Of a DNA stretch of 11,980 nucleotides, positions 1-7,219 are shown in pieces. The notes below the pieces were generated by a model. The model was not told the DNA's origin. It made no database searches and saw nothing but the letters and a program-made list of their open reading frames with translations. This stretch comes from Myxococcales bacterium. GTDB lineage: Bacteria > Myxococcota_A > Polyangia > Fen-1088. Within the stretch, counting starts at the first letter, position 1; every line of letters begins with the position of its first letter. Position numbers and translations under genes: made by a program. The DNA lies in assembly GCA_003170035.1 (NCBI GenBank), contig PMZX01000239.1, positions 28,533 to 40,512 on the forward strand, read 5' to 3'.

Positions 1-114
1 CAGGTAGTCCACCAGCGCGCGTGGCGTGGTGATGCGATGCTCGTCCTCGTCGGGAATAGGGATCCCGAACGCATCCTCGGTAACAATGACGACTTCGACC
101 AGGGCAAGCCCCAT
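1..114 (-). CDS. Acyl-carrier-protein-like protein (5' part only)
   Basis: Only the first 38 codons are inside the window; the gene continues past position 1. The start is the ATG at 114-112, chosen because GGAGG lies five bases upstream; an upstream in-frame ATG at 135 has no such site. The peptide opens MGLALVEVV, followed by an acidic stretch with FGIPIPDED and ITTPRALVDYL. These match helix II, the acidic 'FGI-IPDED' turn and the 'ITT--DLVDYL' segment of acyl carrier proteins, which carry acyl chains on a phosphopantetheine arm. The serine that bears the arm in canonical ACPs (motif DSL) has no counterpart: the start lies at that point and the aligned residue is glycine. It may be a short ACP-like variant that binds partners without the prosthetic group. 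Fold assignment is fairly sure; biochemical role is unknown. Confidence 0.62.
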   Translation of the reverse strand, partial: MGLALVEVVIVTEDAFGIPIPDEDEHRITTPRALVDYL

Positions 115-139
115 GTTGTCCTCCGTGGACCTCATTCTA

Positions 140-168
140 GTATGGAAACCCTGGAAGGGTTTCCATAC
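140..168. promoter_or_regulatory. Perfect 29-nt palindrome between divergent genes
   Basis: The arm TATGGAAACCCT (141-152) is followed by GGA and then by its exact reverse complement (156-167). The outer G140/C168 also pair, giving 13 uninterrupted pairs. It sits between the ACP-like gene (start 114, leftward) and the glycosyltransferase gene (start 231, rightward). It could be a dyad operator controlling one or both genes, or a stem-loop in the leader of the leftward transcript. No T-run follows either side, so an intrinsic terminator is less likely. The palindrome is seen directly; its role is inferred. Confidence 0.6.
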
Positions 169-230
169 CTTCCCGCGATGGTCCCATAACTGACTGCCCT
201 CGATCGATGCCCATGTCATAGACTCGGCCC

Positions 231-1910
231 GTGCTGCCCGCCCGCGCGCGAACGCCGAATCTTCTGCGCCTGCTCTTTGCGCTGGCGGTCGTGGCCGTCG
301 TCCTCGAACGATTGCTGGCGCTGCTGCACGCCGGGCCCACGGATTTCGACGACGCGTACATGTACCTGCGCTACGCTCACAACGCCCTGGCGGGCCAGTG
401 GCTGGCCTGGAATCCGGGCGAGGCGCCGGTCTATGGCGTGACCAGCCTGCTCCACTTTCTTCTCGTCACGCTGGTCAGCGGGCTGCTGCCGGACCGCCAC
501 GCCGTGGTTCTGCAGACTGCGTCTGGCGTGGCTGCCCTTGGGCTGCTGGCCGCCCTGGTCACGCTATGCGCGCGATTCGCCAGGGACCTTCTTCTACGCG
601 GCAACTTCCTGCTCTGGGGCGCGGTGCTGCTGCCTTTCGTCTGCCTTCGCGAGGCGTTCTTCTTTCACGCCCACACCGGCATGGACACCATGCTCGCGGC
701 GCTGGCCAATACCGCCGTCGTGTTCGCGTCGCTCTGGCTGGCGGAGAAGCCGTCGTCCACGCGGGCCTTGGCCGCAGCAGGCGTGGGCCTGCTTGCCATC
801 GAGGCACGACCAGACAACGTGATCATTGCAACTCTCTGTCCGCTTCTGGCCCTAGCGCTGCTCGCACCGGGGCCCCGCCTGCGCCCGCTGTTGGTCTGGG
901 CCGGGACGCTCGCGTGCGTCGTGCTGATGGACCTAACGCTCAAGTGGCGTCTTCTCGGCACGCCCCTGCCGCTCGCCTTCTACGCCAAGCAGCCCCGGTA
1001 CTACGGGGGGTTCGTCGGCGAGTTCACTTGGAATCCGTTCCTGTTTCTCGAAGTGGCGCTGGCGACCGCCTCGCCCTTTCTGGTCGCTTCGCTGCTTTTT
1101 GCTCGACGGGCAAGCATCCGATTGCTGCTCGTGCTGTTCATCCCTGCCGCCGCCACCCTCGCCTCCCTGTTCTCCGTCAACCAGATCATGGGCCACCTGG
1201 GACGCTTCTACTTTCCCTCTCTGCCGCTCTTCGTGGTGGCGGGTGCGCTGGTTACTGATCGCTGGGTGCAGGGGCTGCCCGACGAACTTCGCTCCCCTGA
1301 GAGCGCGCCTCGTCTTGCTCGATCGCTGCTGCTCCGCCTGGCTTGCGCGTTGCTCGCGCTGCTGGGCGGCGCCCAGGCTCTGCAGGCCGCGGGGCGCGCC
1401 TACCAGGCCCGCGCCCAGACCCAGGCTCTAGCCTCGCTCGGTGGCTACCGTATTCCGGCAGCCGCGCCCCTTCCTGACCTCGACTCGTGGCAAGCCTCAC
1501 TTGAAATCGCGCGGCTGGCAGCCGACGCTCCCCCCGGCACGAGCTTCGCCATGTCCGAGCACGGCATGGTCGGCGCGTACGCCTCCCGCGCGGTGATCAT
1601 CGACTTGCTCGGCCTGCACGATCGCATCTTCGCCCGCAACGGCTTCTCGGCCGCGGAGCTGTGGCGCCGCCAGCCCGACGCGATCTGGATGCCCCACCCC
1701 GACCATACCCAGATGTTACGCGACATTCTCGACAGCGATGAGCTGTGGCAGCACTACGTCTTCTATCCCGACGCCTTCACCTATGGGCTGGCCCTGCGCA
1801 AGGATGGACCACGCTACGCAGTCCTCGCGGAGCTTTTCGCGAAGCTATGGCAGTCGACGTACCCGGGGCTTCGACCCGAAGACTATCTGGCCCGTCAGTC
1901 GCGCAGATAG
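231..1910 (+). CDS. GT-C-type membrane glycosyltransferase, AftB/ArnT-like
   Basis: A 559-residue multi-pass inner-membrane protein with about ten hydrophobic segments and a soluble C-terminal part from about residue 410. After the first membrane segment (about 11-32) the first external loop carries [13 protein letters not shown] with Asp40-Asp41, the position of the catalytic acidic pair in GT-C enzymes. It is followed by [18 protein letters not shown], matching the 'NPGE-VEGYTSFLW' block of AftB-like proteins. Other family-like blocks are [10 protein letters not shown] (149-158), EARPDN (191-196) and [13 protein letters not shown] (324-336). Such enzymes move a sugar from a polyprenyl-phosphate donor to an envelope glycan or lipid; donor and acceptor cannot be read here. 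The start is a GTG with only a weak ribosome site, but an in-frame TAG at 219-221 leaves little choice upstream. The 3' end overlaps the convergent msrBA gene by 16 bp. Confidence 0.75.
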   Translation: MLPARARTPNLLRLLFALAVVAVVLERLLALLHAGPTDFDDAYMYLRYAHNALAGQWLAWNPGEAPVYGVTSLLHFLLVTLVSGLLPDRHAVVLQTASGVAALGLLAALVTLCARFARDLLLRGNFLLWGAVLLPFVCLREAFFFHAHTGMDTMLAALANTAVVFASLWLAEKPSSTRALAAAGVGLLAIEARPDNVIIATLCPLLALALLAPGPRLRPLLVWAGTLACVVLMDLTLKWRLLGTPLPLAFYAKQPRYYGGFVGEFTWNPFLFLEVALATASPFLVASLLFARRASIRLLLVLFIPAAATLASLFSVNQIMGHLGRFYFPSLPLFVVAGALVTDRWVQGLPDELRSPESAPRLARSLLLRLACALLALLGGAQALQAAGRAYQARAQTQALASLGGYRIPAAAPLPDLDSWQASLEIARLAADAPPGTSFAMSEHGMVGAYASRAVIIDLLGLHDRIFARNGFSAAELWRRQPDAIWMPHPDHTQMLRDILDSDELWQHYVFYPDAFTYGLALRKDGPRYAVLAELFAKLWQSTYPGLRPEDYLARQSRR

Positions 1911-2983
1911 TGACAAGTGTAGCCTCCAGGGTTCTTCTGCAGGTAGTCCTGGTGGTACTGCTCGGCCGGGTAGAACGGGCCCGCCTTGACGATCTCGGTC
2001 ACCACCTTCTTGTCCCACTTGCCGGAACGATCAACCTCGGCCCTCACGCGCTCGGCTGTCCGCCGCTGCTCGTCGCTGTTCCAGAATATCGCTGACCGGT
2101 ACTGCGAGCCCATGTCGTTGCCCTGCCGGTTGAGCGTGGTCGGATCGTGGAGCCGGAAGAAATAGCGCAGAATCCTCTCGTAGTTGATCTGGCGCGGATC
2201 GAATACGATCTGCACGGCCTCGGCGTGGCCGGTGCGCCCGGTGTGAACGTCATCGTAGCGCGGGTTGGCCAGGTTCCCGCCGGTATAGCCGACTGTGCTT
2301 TCGATGACTCCGGGTAGCTTGCGAATCAGCTCCTGCACACCCCAAAAACAGCCGCCCGCGAGCGTGGCCACTTCGGTCTTCGTTTGCGCCACTGGTGCCG
2401 CCTTGTCATCGCTGGCGACCTTGGCCGGCTTGCGCCCAAACAAAGGCAGGTACCTGCCGTACCCCTCAGCCTCCAGACTATCCACCGGGATGAAGCGCAT
2501 GGCTGCCGAGTTCATGCAGTAGCGCTGGTGCGTGGGCCCGGGTCCATCGTCGAAGACATGCCCCAGATGCGAGCCGGCGTGGCGCGAACGGACTTCTACC
2601 CGCGATATCCCCAGAGAATCGTCGGTTTCGGACACGACGTTCGCCGCCTCCAGCGGGCGCGTGAAGCTGGGCCAGCCGGTGCCTGAGTCGTACTTGTCGC
2701 GCGACGAGAAGAGCGGTTCGCCCGACACGACATCGACGTAGATGCCGTCGTCGTGGTTGTTCCAGTACTGGTTTTCAAACGGGGGTTCGGTGCCGCTTTC
2801 TTGCGTCACGTGATACTGCAGGGACGAGAGCCGCTTGCGCAACTCGCTGCTCCTGGGTTTTCCACTTTCGTCAGCCTTGGCCATGGTGTTTGCCCCATTG
2901 GACGCCGTGAACCAGACGACCCCACCCGCGCCCACAAGAACAAGCGCCAGACCCAGCAACCGCATCGAAGTGGTTCGCAACAT
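1895..2983 (-). CDS. msrBA: Exported bifunctional methionine sulfoxide reductase, MsrB-MsrA fusion
   Basis: Repairs oxidised methionine in proteins; the MsrA domain acts on the S-sulfoxide and MsrB on the R-sulfoxide. The 362-residue product starts at ATG 2983, with AAGGA eight bases upstream; in-frame starts at 2992 and 3127 look less good. Residues 8-27 form one hydrophobic segment (signal peptide or anchor), so it should act in the periplasm. MsrB comes first (about 45-180): [14 protein letters not shown] (100-107), GHVFDDGP and the catalytic Cys156 in RYCMNSAAM. MsrA follows (about 203-362): GGCFWG with catalytic Cys212, [14 protein letters not shown] and a probable resolving Cys357 in GYTCHYL. 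These three are the only cysteines: MsrB lacks the zinc CxxC pairs and has Thr where many family members have a resolving Cys. The B-then-A order is the less common one. Divergent from the OmpA gene. Confidence 0.93.
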   Translation of the reverse strand: MLRTTSMRLLGLALVLVGAGGVVWFTASNGANTMAKADESGKPRSSELRKRLSSLQYHVTQESGTEPPFENQYWNNHDDGIYVDVVSGEPLFSSRDKYDSGTGWPSFTRPLEAANVVSETDDSLGISRVEVRSRHAGSHLGHVFDDGPGPTHQRYCMNSAAMRFIPVDSLEAEGYGRYLPLFGRKPAKVASDDKAAPVAQTKTEVATLAGGCFWGVQELIRKLPGVIESTVGYTGGNLANPRYDDVHTGRTGHAEAVQIVFDPRQINYERILRYFFRLHDPTTLNRQGNDMGSQYRSAIFWNSDEQRRTAERVRAEVDRSGKWDKKVVTEIVKAGPFYPAEQYHQDYLQKNPGGYTCHYLRD

Positions 2984-3013
2984 CTCTTGCATCCTTAGAT
3001 GCCGACTACCGAG

Positions 3014-3039
3014 GGTGGGTCGCACGTGGGCGACCCGCC
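3014..3039. promoter_or_regulatory. GC-rich inverted repeat in divergent msrBA/OmpA region
   Basis: GGGTCGC (3017-3023) and GCGACCC (3030-3036) are exact reverse complements around a six-base ACGTGG loop. A wobble pair and two GC pairs extend the stem to ten pairs. It lies within the 152-bp region between the starts of msrBA (2983, leftward) and the OmpA gene (3136, rightward), about 30 bases ahead of the msrBA start. It could be an operator or a leader hairpin in the msrBA transcript. No convincing -35/-10 pair was found for either gene. Confidence 0.4.
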
Positions 3040-3135
3040 GCTGTTCCCGGTTTCGCGCACGGCTTGCGGCCCCACGCCGGCCACCAGTTGTCTTCCTGGG
3101 CCTCCGCATCGGTTTTCGCGGTAGCATCGGTGTCT

Positions 3136-4191
3136 ATGCGCTCTGCCACTGCCAGCCAACGTCTCCTCGCCTGCATCCTTCTCCTGCTGCTGTGCAGCCT
3201 TCCCCTTGCTGCACAGGCCGACGCCATTCAATTCCGCATGGTCACCAGAGTCGGGCTGGGCCAGAAGCCCAAGCTGGAGATCACCGCCCTGCAGAATCTT
3301 GAACGAGTGGAAGTCATGCTCAACCGTGAAGATGGCAAGAACGTCGGCCAGAACCTGGGCGCCATGGGTGTGGGCGAGAAGCGCGAGGTGCTTCTCGATG
3401 GAAAACCCGGCAAGCACCATTACAGTGGCCGCGTTACCTGCGTCGTCGACGGCGCGCCTCAGGACAGCCAGGTCTACTTCGACACCCTGGTGGGCGGCGA
3501 GTTGACGGTGCTTGTCGACAAGAGCAAGGTGGAACTGAGCGCGGGCCGCATGCCCATCCTGGTCTCCAGCCCGGACGGCAAGGTGGAGTTACGGATCTCC
3601 GGCGCGTCGGGCGGCCCTGCCCTGCTCGAACACGAGCAGGACTTTGCCGACCACGACCCCGCGGTTCCGCTTTTCGTCACCTGGAAACCCTTGCCCAAGG
3701 GCACCGAGGTGGGACGGGTCGACCTCAAGGTCACCGATGCCAGCGGCGCATTCAAGAGCTTCGCCCTCTTCCCCTGGTCGGTCTACATCCCGCACGAAGA
3801 GGTCAACTTCGCGACCGATTCGGCCAGCATCGACCGCGCGGAGACCCCGAAACTGCAGGCCAGCCTGAGCAAGATCGCCGACGCTTTGGCCAAGCACAAG
3901 GATCTCGGCCCCATCAAGCTCTACATCGCGGGTCACACCGACACCGTGGGGACTGCCACCTACAACCTGAACCTTTCCCGCCGTCGGGCCCAGTCCATCG
4001 CCGGCTGGTTTCGCAAGAACGGCCTGCGCATCCCCATCGCCTACGAAGGCTTCGGCGAGTTCGCGCTGCTGGTGGCCACGCCCGATAACAAAGACGAGCC
4101 ACGCAACCGCCGGGTGGACTACATCCTCTCGGTGGAGGATCCGATTCTCAAGGCGACGGATTTCCAGGCGGTCTGGAAGCCCATCAAGTAG
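3136..4191 (+). CDS. OmpA-family peptidoglycan-binding envelope protein
   Basis: A 351-residue exported protein that should tether the envelope to peptidoglycan. The start at ATG 3136 gives a clean signal peptide: basic N-terminus, LLACILLLLLCSLPL, cleavage near AQA/DA at 28-29. An earlier in-frame ATG at 3064 would bury it. Residues 30-220 are a beta-rich region that I do not recognise; it contains no clear transmembrane barrel pattern. Residues 222-335 are the OmpA C-terminal domain: VNFATDSASI, IAGHTDTVG (264-272), LNLSRRRAQSIAGWF, YEGFGE and NRRVDYIL (324-331). Asp269 and Arg284 occupy the positions that hold the diaminopimelate group in studied OmpA domains. It is a single gene, divergent from msrBA and convergent with cyaY. 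The ribosome binding site is weak. Confidence 0.85.
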   Translation: MRSATASQRLLACILLLLLCSLPLAAQADAIQFRMVTRVGLGQKPKLEITALQNLERVEVMLNREDGKNVGQNLGAMGVGEKREVLLDGKPGKHHYSGRVTCVVDGAPQDSQVYFDTLVGGELTVLVDKSKVELSAGRMPILVSSPDGKVELRISGASGGPALLEHEQDFADHDPAVPLFVTWKPLPKGTEVGRVDLKVTDASGAFKSFALFPWSVYIPHEEVNFATDSASIDRAETPKLQASLSKIADALAKHKDLGPIKLYIAGHTDTVGTATYNLNLSRRRAQSIAGWFRKNGLRIPIAYEGFGEFALLVATPDNKDEPRNRRVDYILSVEDPILKATDFQAVWKPIK

Positions 4192-4208
4192 GGTCCCGGC
4201 GACCCTAC
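4188..4208. terminator. Stop-codon hairpin between convergent OmpA and cyaY genes
   Basis: GTAGGGTC (4188-4195) pairs perfectly with GACCCTAC (4201-4208) around the loop CCGGC, an eight-pair stem. The TAG stop of the OmpA gene (4189-4191) and the TAG stop of cyaY (4207-4205) sit symmetrically in the two arms. The same hairpin therefore forms at the 3' end of both transcripts. No T-run follows on either strand, so it is not a textbook intrinsic terminator. It may stabilise the 3' ends or assist Rho-dependent ending. Confidence 0.45.
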
Positions 4209-4531
4209 CGGATCGTCACGGTCACGCCCGCGGCGGTGCGGGCCAGATCTTCGATCAAGGCAAAAAGCTCGATCCCCTGGTCCCGGTCGTCGACCCAGCC
4301 GTCAGCCTGGGAGCGCAACCCAAAGTGCCAGGCGCGATCGCGGAACGCTGCCCAGATCTGGCGCGTCGGCGCCTGCGGTGAAAGGATCAACTCCTGCTGC
4401 TCGCGAAACACGATAGTCAGCGTTCCCTGCGAAAATGTTGACTCTGCCAGGTCGGGATCGACGTTCTCGAATGCAGCATCGATGCGGCGAAAGGTGTCGT
4501 CGACCAGTTGTCGATACAGCTTCTCTTCCAT
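4205..4531 (-). CDS. cyaY: CyaY/frataxin-family iron-sulfur assembly protein
   Basis: A 108-residue cytosolic protein of the usual CyaY length. Family members bind iron and the IscS cysteine desulfurase and modulate iron-sulfur cluster assembly. The first helix is rich in acidic residues (Glu2, Glu3, Asp11, Asp12, Asp18, Glu22, Asp25, Asp27, Glu30), the frataxin iron-binding ridge. It is followed by a strand pattern with LTIVFREQQELILS, then RQIWAAFRDRAWHFGL and GWVDDRD, matching the conserved tryptophan-containing sheet and C-terminal helix of the family. The start ATG at 4531 is the natural N-terminus; the ribosome site is weak, so translation may be coupled to the small gene ending 20 bases upstream. 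No isc or suf genes are in the window. Confidence 0.88.
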   Translation of the reverse strand: MEEKLYRQLVDDTFRRIDAAFENVDPDLAESTFSQGTLTIVFREQQELILSPQAPTRQIWAAFRDRAWHFGLRSQADGWVDDRDQGIELFALIEDLARTAAGVTVTIR

Positions 4532-4551
4532 GGTCTGCGCTACTTTACAAC

Positions 4552-4692
4552 CTACTGTCTGGGCAGCGCCCGCCAGAAATCAGCACCGTCGCGCCGGAGC
4601 GGCAAGGGCACGGGCTGGCCGGCAAGGAACGCGTCCATCGCCTTGTGCAGCTCCCCAGAACAAGAGCGCGCCGCCGCACGACACACCTTCAC
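4552..4692 (-). CDS. Possible 46-aa small protein between the membrane protein and cyaY
   Basis: This reading frame fills most of the 157-bp gap between two same-strand genes. It starts with GTG at 4692-4690, which overlaps the TGA stop of the 122-aa gene as GTGA, the arrangement typical of translational coupling. It ends with TAG 20 bases before cyaY. The product begins MKVCRAAARSCSGEL, continues HKAMDAFLAGQPVPLPL and ends DGADFWRALPRQ. The central part reads like a short helix and a proline turn, with GC-rich third codon positions in its second half. I know no family for it. It has two cysteines and no membrane segment. The alternative is that the gap is simply non-coding; an inner ATG at 4644 could give a shorter product. 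Confidence 0.42.
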   Translation of the reverse strand: MKVCRAAARSCSGELHKAMDAFLAGQPVPLPLRRDGADFWRALPRQ

Positions 4693-5057
4693 TCGCTCGG
4701 CTTGTAGCGACCCTGCCCGATCATGTTGCGCAGGGCCTTGCGATCCTGGGGCGATACTCTCTCCTGCGGCGGTTGGGCCGGGACAGCGTCCGTATCCACT
4801 GCTGTGCCGCCGCCGCGCATGACCACCTTGCCAGGGGCATTCTTGGCCACGCCCTTGACCACTCGGTCGGTTGCCTCGTCGACCAGACCGCCGACCTTCT
4901 CCTTGGTTCCGCGCCGCAACTCCTGCGATTCCTTGGTCTCCCAGATGGCCCGGATGTGCTCAAAGAGAGTTCGCTCGCCCAATTTCGCCGTCATGCCGTA
5001 GAAGGCCCCTACGCCAAGCAGGCCCAGGACCAAGGCGAACTTCAAAAGGCGAAACAC
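4689..5057 (-). CDS. Small single-pass membrane protein of unknown function
   Basis: A 122-residue protein with one hydrophobic segment at about 5-24 (LKFALVLGLLGVGAFYGM), so an N-terminal membrane anchor or uncleaved signal. It is followed by a charged helical region (about 26-75, rich in Lys, Glu and Arg), a glycine/proline-rich linker and a short basic tail ending GRYKPSE. No catalytic motif is visible and I do not recognise the family. The start is taken as GTG at 5057, because an in-frame TAA lies three codons upstream. The purine run AAG touches the GTG, so a TTG at codon 5 is possible. It is probably cotranscribed with the 46-aa frame and cyaY downstream; the 70 bp separating it from the GH15 gene hold no clear terminator. 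Confidence 0.72.
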   Translation of the reverse strand: MFRLLKFALVLGLLGVGAFYGMTAKLGERTLFEHIRAIWETKESQELRRGTKEKVGGLVDEATDRVVKGVAKNAPGKVVMRGGGTAVDTDAVPAQPPQERVSPQDRKALRNMIGQGRYKPSE

Positions 5058-5127
5058 CTTGACTTAGTTAGCACCGGCCGCGCAGCCGCGCCAGTTTCGG
5101 CTGTTTTGAGGGCCAGACGAACGCGAA

Positions 5128-7200
5128 TCACGGGTGTGCCTGGGCACCGCTCGATCGCAGCCGCTCGACCTTGCGTCGATATTCCTCGACCAGGGTAACC
5201 AGCGCAGCGTGGGACCAGGCCAGCGGCGACACCGACAGGGCCGCGCCGGTCGAGGGATCGAGCTGCTCAGGAAGCACGCCCGACGGCAGCTTGTGCGCCT
5301 CCACCCAGTGCAGCACGTCCCGGGCCGGCTCGAGCTCGGCAAGGCTGCCTGCGCAGGCCACCGCGTGCATGCCCACCCAGATGGTGCAGAGAACCCATGG
5401 GTTGCCCGGGACGCTGTCGAGATCGCGGGACACCTGATGGTAGTAGTCGCCGTGATAGCGCGCCACGCCTCCCACCGGCGTGCGGCAGGTGAGGCCGTCA
5501 CGAACCGCCTTCATAGTGGCCGTCACGCGCGGATCGTCGGCCGCGAAGGCGCCGAACATGAAGACCCCGGCCAGCGACGCGTCGAGGGTCGCATCCACGC
5601 TGACCTCCCCGGCGTCGTTCACCGTGATCATGCGCGCGAACCGGCCCAGCTCCGGCCGGTAGAGATAGCGGCCCATCGCCTGCCGGATCTCCAGGGCAGC
5701 GGCCGCATATTCGGCGGCCAACCCGTCTTCACCAAAGGCGCGCGCGAACTCGGCCGCCGCGTCGAGGCCTGCCACCACAGCGCCGCAGGTGAAGGTGCAG
5801 ATGCCCCGCCGCTCCTCCCACAGATCGTAGCTCGGTCCGGGCAGGCGCGTGATCGGATCGCGGTAGCTGGCGAGGAAGCGCGCGCTCTTCTTCACCAGGC
5901 GGCCGTAAAGCCCCTTGATGGCTTCCACGTCCTGCCAGCGCTGGAAGTGGTGCCACAGGGCCCACACCACGAGGGCGGTCTCGTCTTCCTGGATGGGTAG
6001 CTGCATCTCGTAGCCGGCGGGCGCCTCGCCTGCGCCGGCCGAGCGGGCGCTGGCGCCGTCGCATCCCTTGCCGGCGTTGCCGGGCCCCATCCACGGGTGC
6101 CAGGATGAGCCGAGTTGCCCGTCGGCGGTGTACTTGTGAAGAAGGTAGCCATCGGCGGTCAGTCGATCGGCGCAGAACTCGTAGAAGCGCAAGGGCGCCT
6201 GCTGAAATCCAGCCAGGTCGAGCGCACGGGCCGCCAGGGCCCCGTCGCGTGGCCAGCAATACGCGTAGGTGTCGCGCGAAAAACTCAGGATGTCGCTGTC
6301 CACGGCCGCAATCACTGCCCCGCCTTGGTCGATGTGCGTGCGCAAGATGAGCAGCGACCGCCGGTAGAGATCAGCCACGCCTTCGGGCAGTCCCACTCCC
6401 GTGACGGCATTCCGCCTGCCCCACAGCCGCCAGTAGTCGCGCGTGCGCGCAAGGAAACTCTGCGGGCCGCGCTGGACCACCTTGGCGTTCAGCTCGTGCA
6501 CAGCGTCCCAGCTCCCCTTCCAGTTCGGCCCCATGGCAATCCAATAGTCAATCTCAGCCGTGGCGTCCGGTTCGACGTCGCAGCAGGCCGCCACCACCGA
6601 ATCGACCGCTCCCTGGGCCACCAGACCGCGGCCGAGCTCGCCGTCCTCCGCGTCGCGGAACGTCCCCTCTTTGCCGGGCAGATTCTTCTGTCCAATCGCC
6701 CAGTGCTCGACACCAGCTTGCGAGCCCACCCGCAGATTCACCAGAAAGAAGCGCGGCCCCTTGTAGTGCACGACGGCGCGACTAGCCGGGTCGTAGACCG
6801 CCGTATCGCCCACGTCGCTCTCGCTGATGGCCAGGTTCTGATGAAAGAAGAGGCGGACCTGGCGCGCCACCGATCGTTGGTTGTGTACCACCACCCGACG
6901 CAGATAGAGGTTCTCGTGAAAATCCACGCAATCAGAACAGGACAGCAGCAAACCCATGTCCGCGTGCCGGCACTGCACGTCTGTGACCAGGGTGTCGGGC
7001 TGGTAGCGCATCATCAGAGTCCAGCCCTGGGCGCGCTCGATCCAGGTGAAGATCCCGTCGACGAAGGCGCCGAACCGGCAAAGCGCCCCGTGCACGTGAT
7101 TCTCGCGCCCCACATGCGGGTAGGTGAGCTCGCGCAACCGATAGTCACTGTCGAAGGCCACCAGGACTTTGCCGTTCCCAATCGGTAGGTCGCGCGGCAT
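5128..7200 (-). CDS. GH15 glucoamylase-like glycoside hydrolase
   Basis: A 690-residue member of glycoside hydrolase family 15, inverting enzymes that release glucose from alpha-glucans, maltooligosaccharides or, in some bacterial members, trehalose. Residues 1-265 form the N-terminal beta-sandwich seen in prokaryotic members; 275-680 form the (alpha/alpha)6 barrel. Visible motifs are CWPRDG (315-320), LPIQEDETALVVWALW (401-416), YDLWEERRG with the predicted general acid Glu462, and LPEQLDPSTG with the predicted general base Glu645. There is no signal peptide and there are about 14 cysteines, so a cytoplasmic location is likely. A glycine/alanine-rich insertion lies at about 376-398, just before the IQEDE block. 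The start is firm: AGGAGG precedes the ATG by five bases. The gene starts 19 bp after the porin stop, so it is almost surely in the porin operon. Substrate is uncertain. Confidence 0.9.
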   Translation of the reverse strand: MPRDLPIGNGKVLVAFDSDYRLRELTYPHVGRENHVHGALCRFGAFVDGIFTWIERAQGWTLMMRYQPDTLVTDVQCRHADMGLLLSCSDCVDFHENLYLRRVVVHNQRSVARQVRLFFHQNLAISESDVGDTAVYDPASRAVVHYKGPRFFLVNLRVGSQAGVEHWAIGQKNLPGKEGTFRDAEDGELGRGLVAQGAVDSVVAACCDVEPDATAEIDYWIAMGPNWKGSWDAVHELNAKVVQRGPQSFLARTRDYWRLWGRRNAVTGVGLPEGVADLYRRSLLILRTHIDQGGAVIAAVDSDILSFSRDTYAYCWPRDGALAARALDLAGFQQAPLRFYEFCADRLTADGYLLHKYTADGQLGSSWHPWMGPGNAGKGCDGASARSAGAGEAPAGYEMQLPIQEDETALVVWALWHHFQRWQDVEAIKGLYGRLVKKSARFLASYRDPITRLPGPSYDLWEERRGICTFTCGAVVAGLDAAAEFARAFGEDGLAAEYAAAALEIRQAMGRYLYRPELGRFARMITVNDAGEVSVDATLDASLAGVFMFGAFAADDPRVTATMKAVRDGLTCRTPVGGVARYHGDYYHQVSRDLDSVPGNPWVLCTIWVGMHAVACAGSLAELEPARDVLHWVEAHKLPSGVLPEQLDPSTGAALSVSPLAWSHAALVTLVEEYRRKVERLRSSGAQAHP

Positions 7201-7219
7201 CGGTCCTCCTTCTACATGA

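Noticed and set aside
2984..3127. 48-codon N-terminal extension of msrBA
   Set aside because: It is an Arg-rich, non-protein-like stretch ahead of the signal segment, and the ATG at 2983 has a well-spaced AAGGA.
5058..5127. Possible terminator after the GH15 gene
   Set aside because: Only short overlapping GC self-complementarity (CGCG-GCTG-CGCG) was seen, without a T-run. It is not strong enough to call.
4236..5198. 320-aa plus-strand open frame
   Set aside because: It lies antisense to cyaY, the small gene and the membrane protein, is rich in Arg/Ala/Ser, and shows no domain. It is a GC-driven antisense frame.
6115..7188. 357-aa plus-strand open frame (and 5134-6000, 288 aa)
   Set aside because: Both run antisense to the clearly coding GH15 gene, with histidine/arginine-rich sequence typical of complement reading in high-GC DNA.
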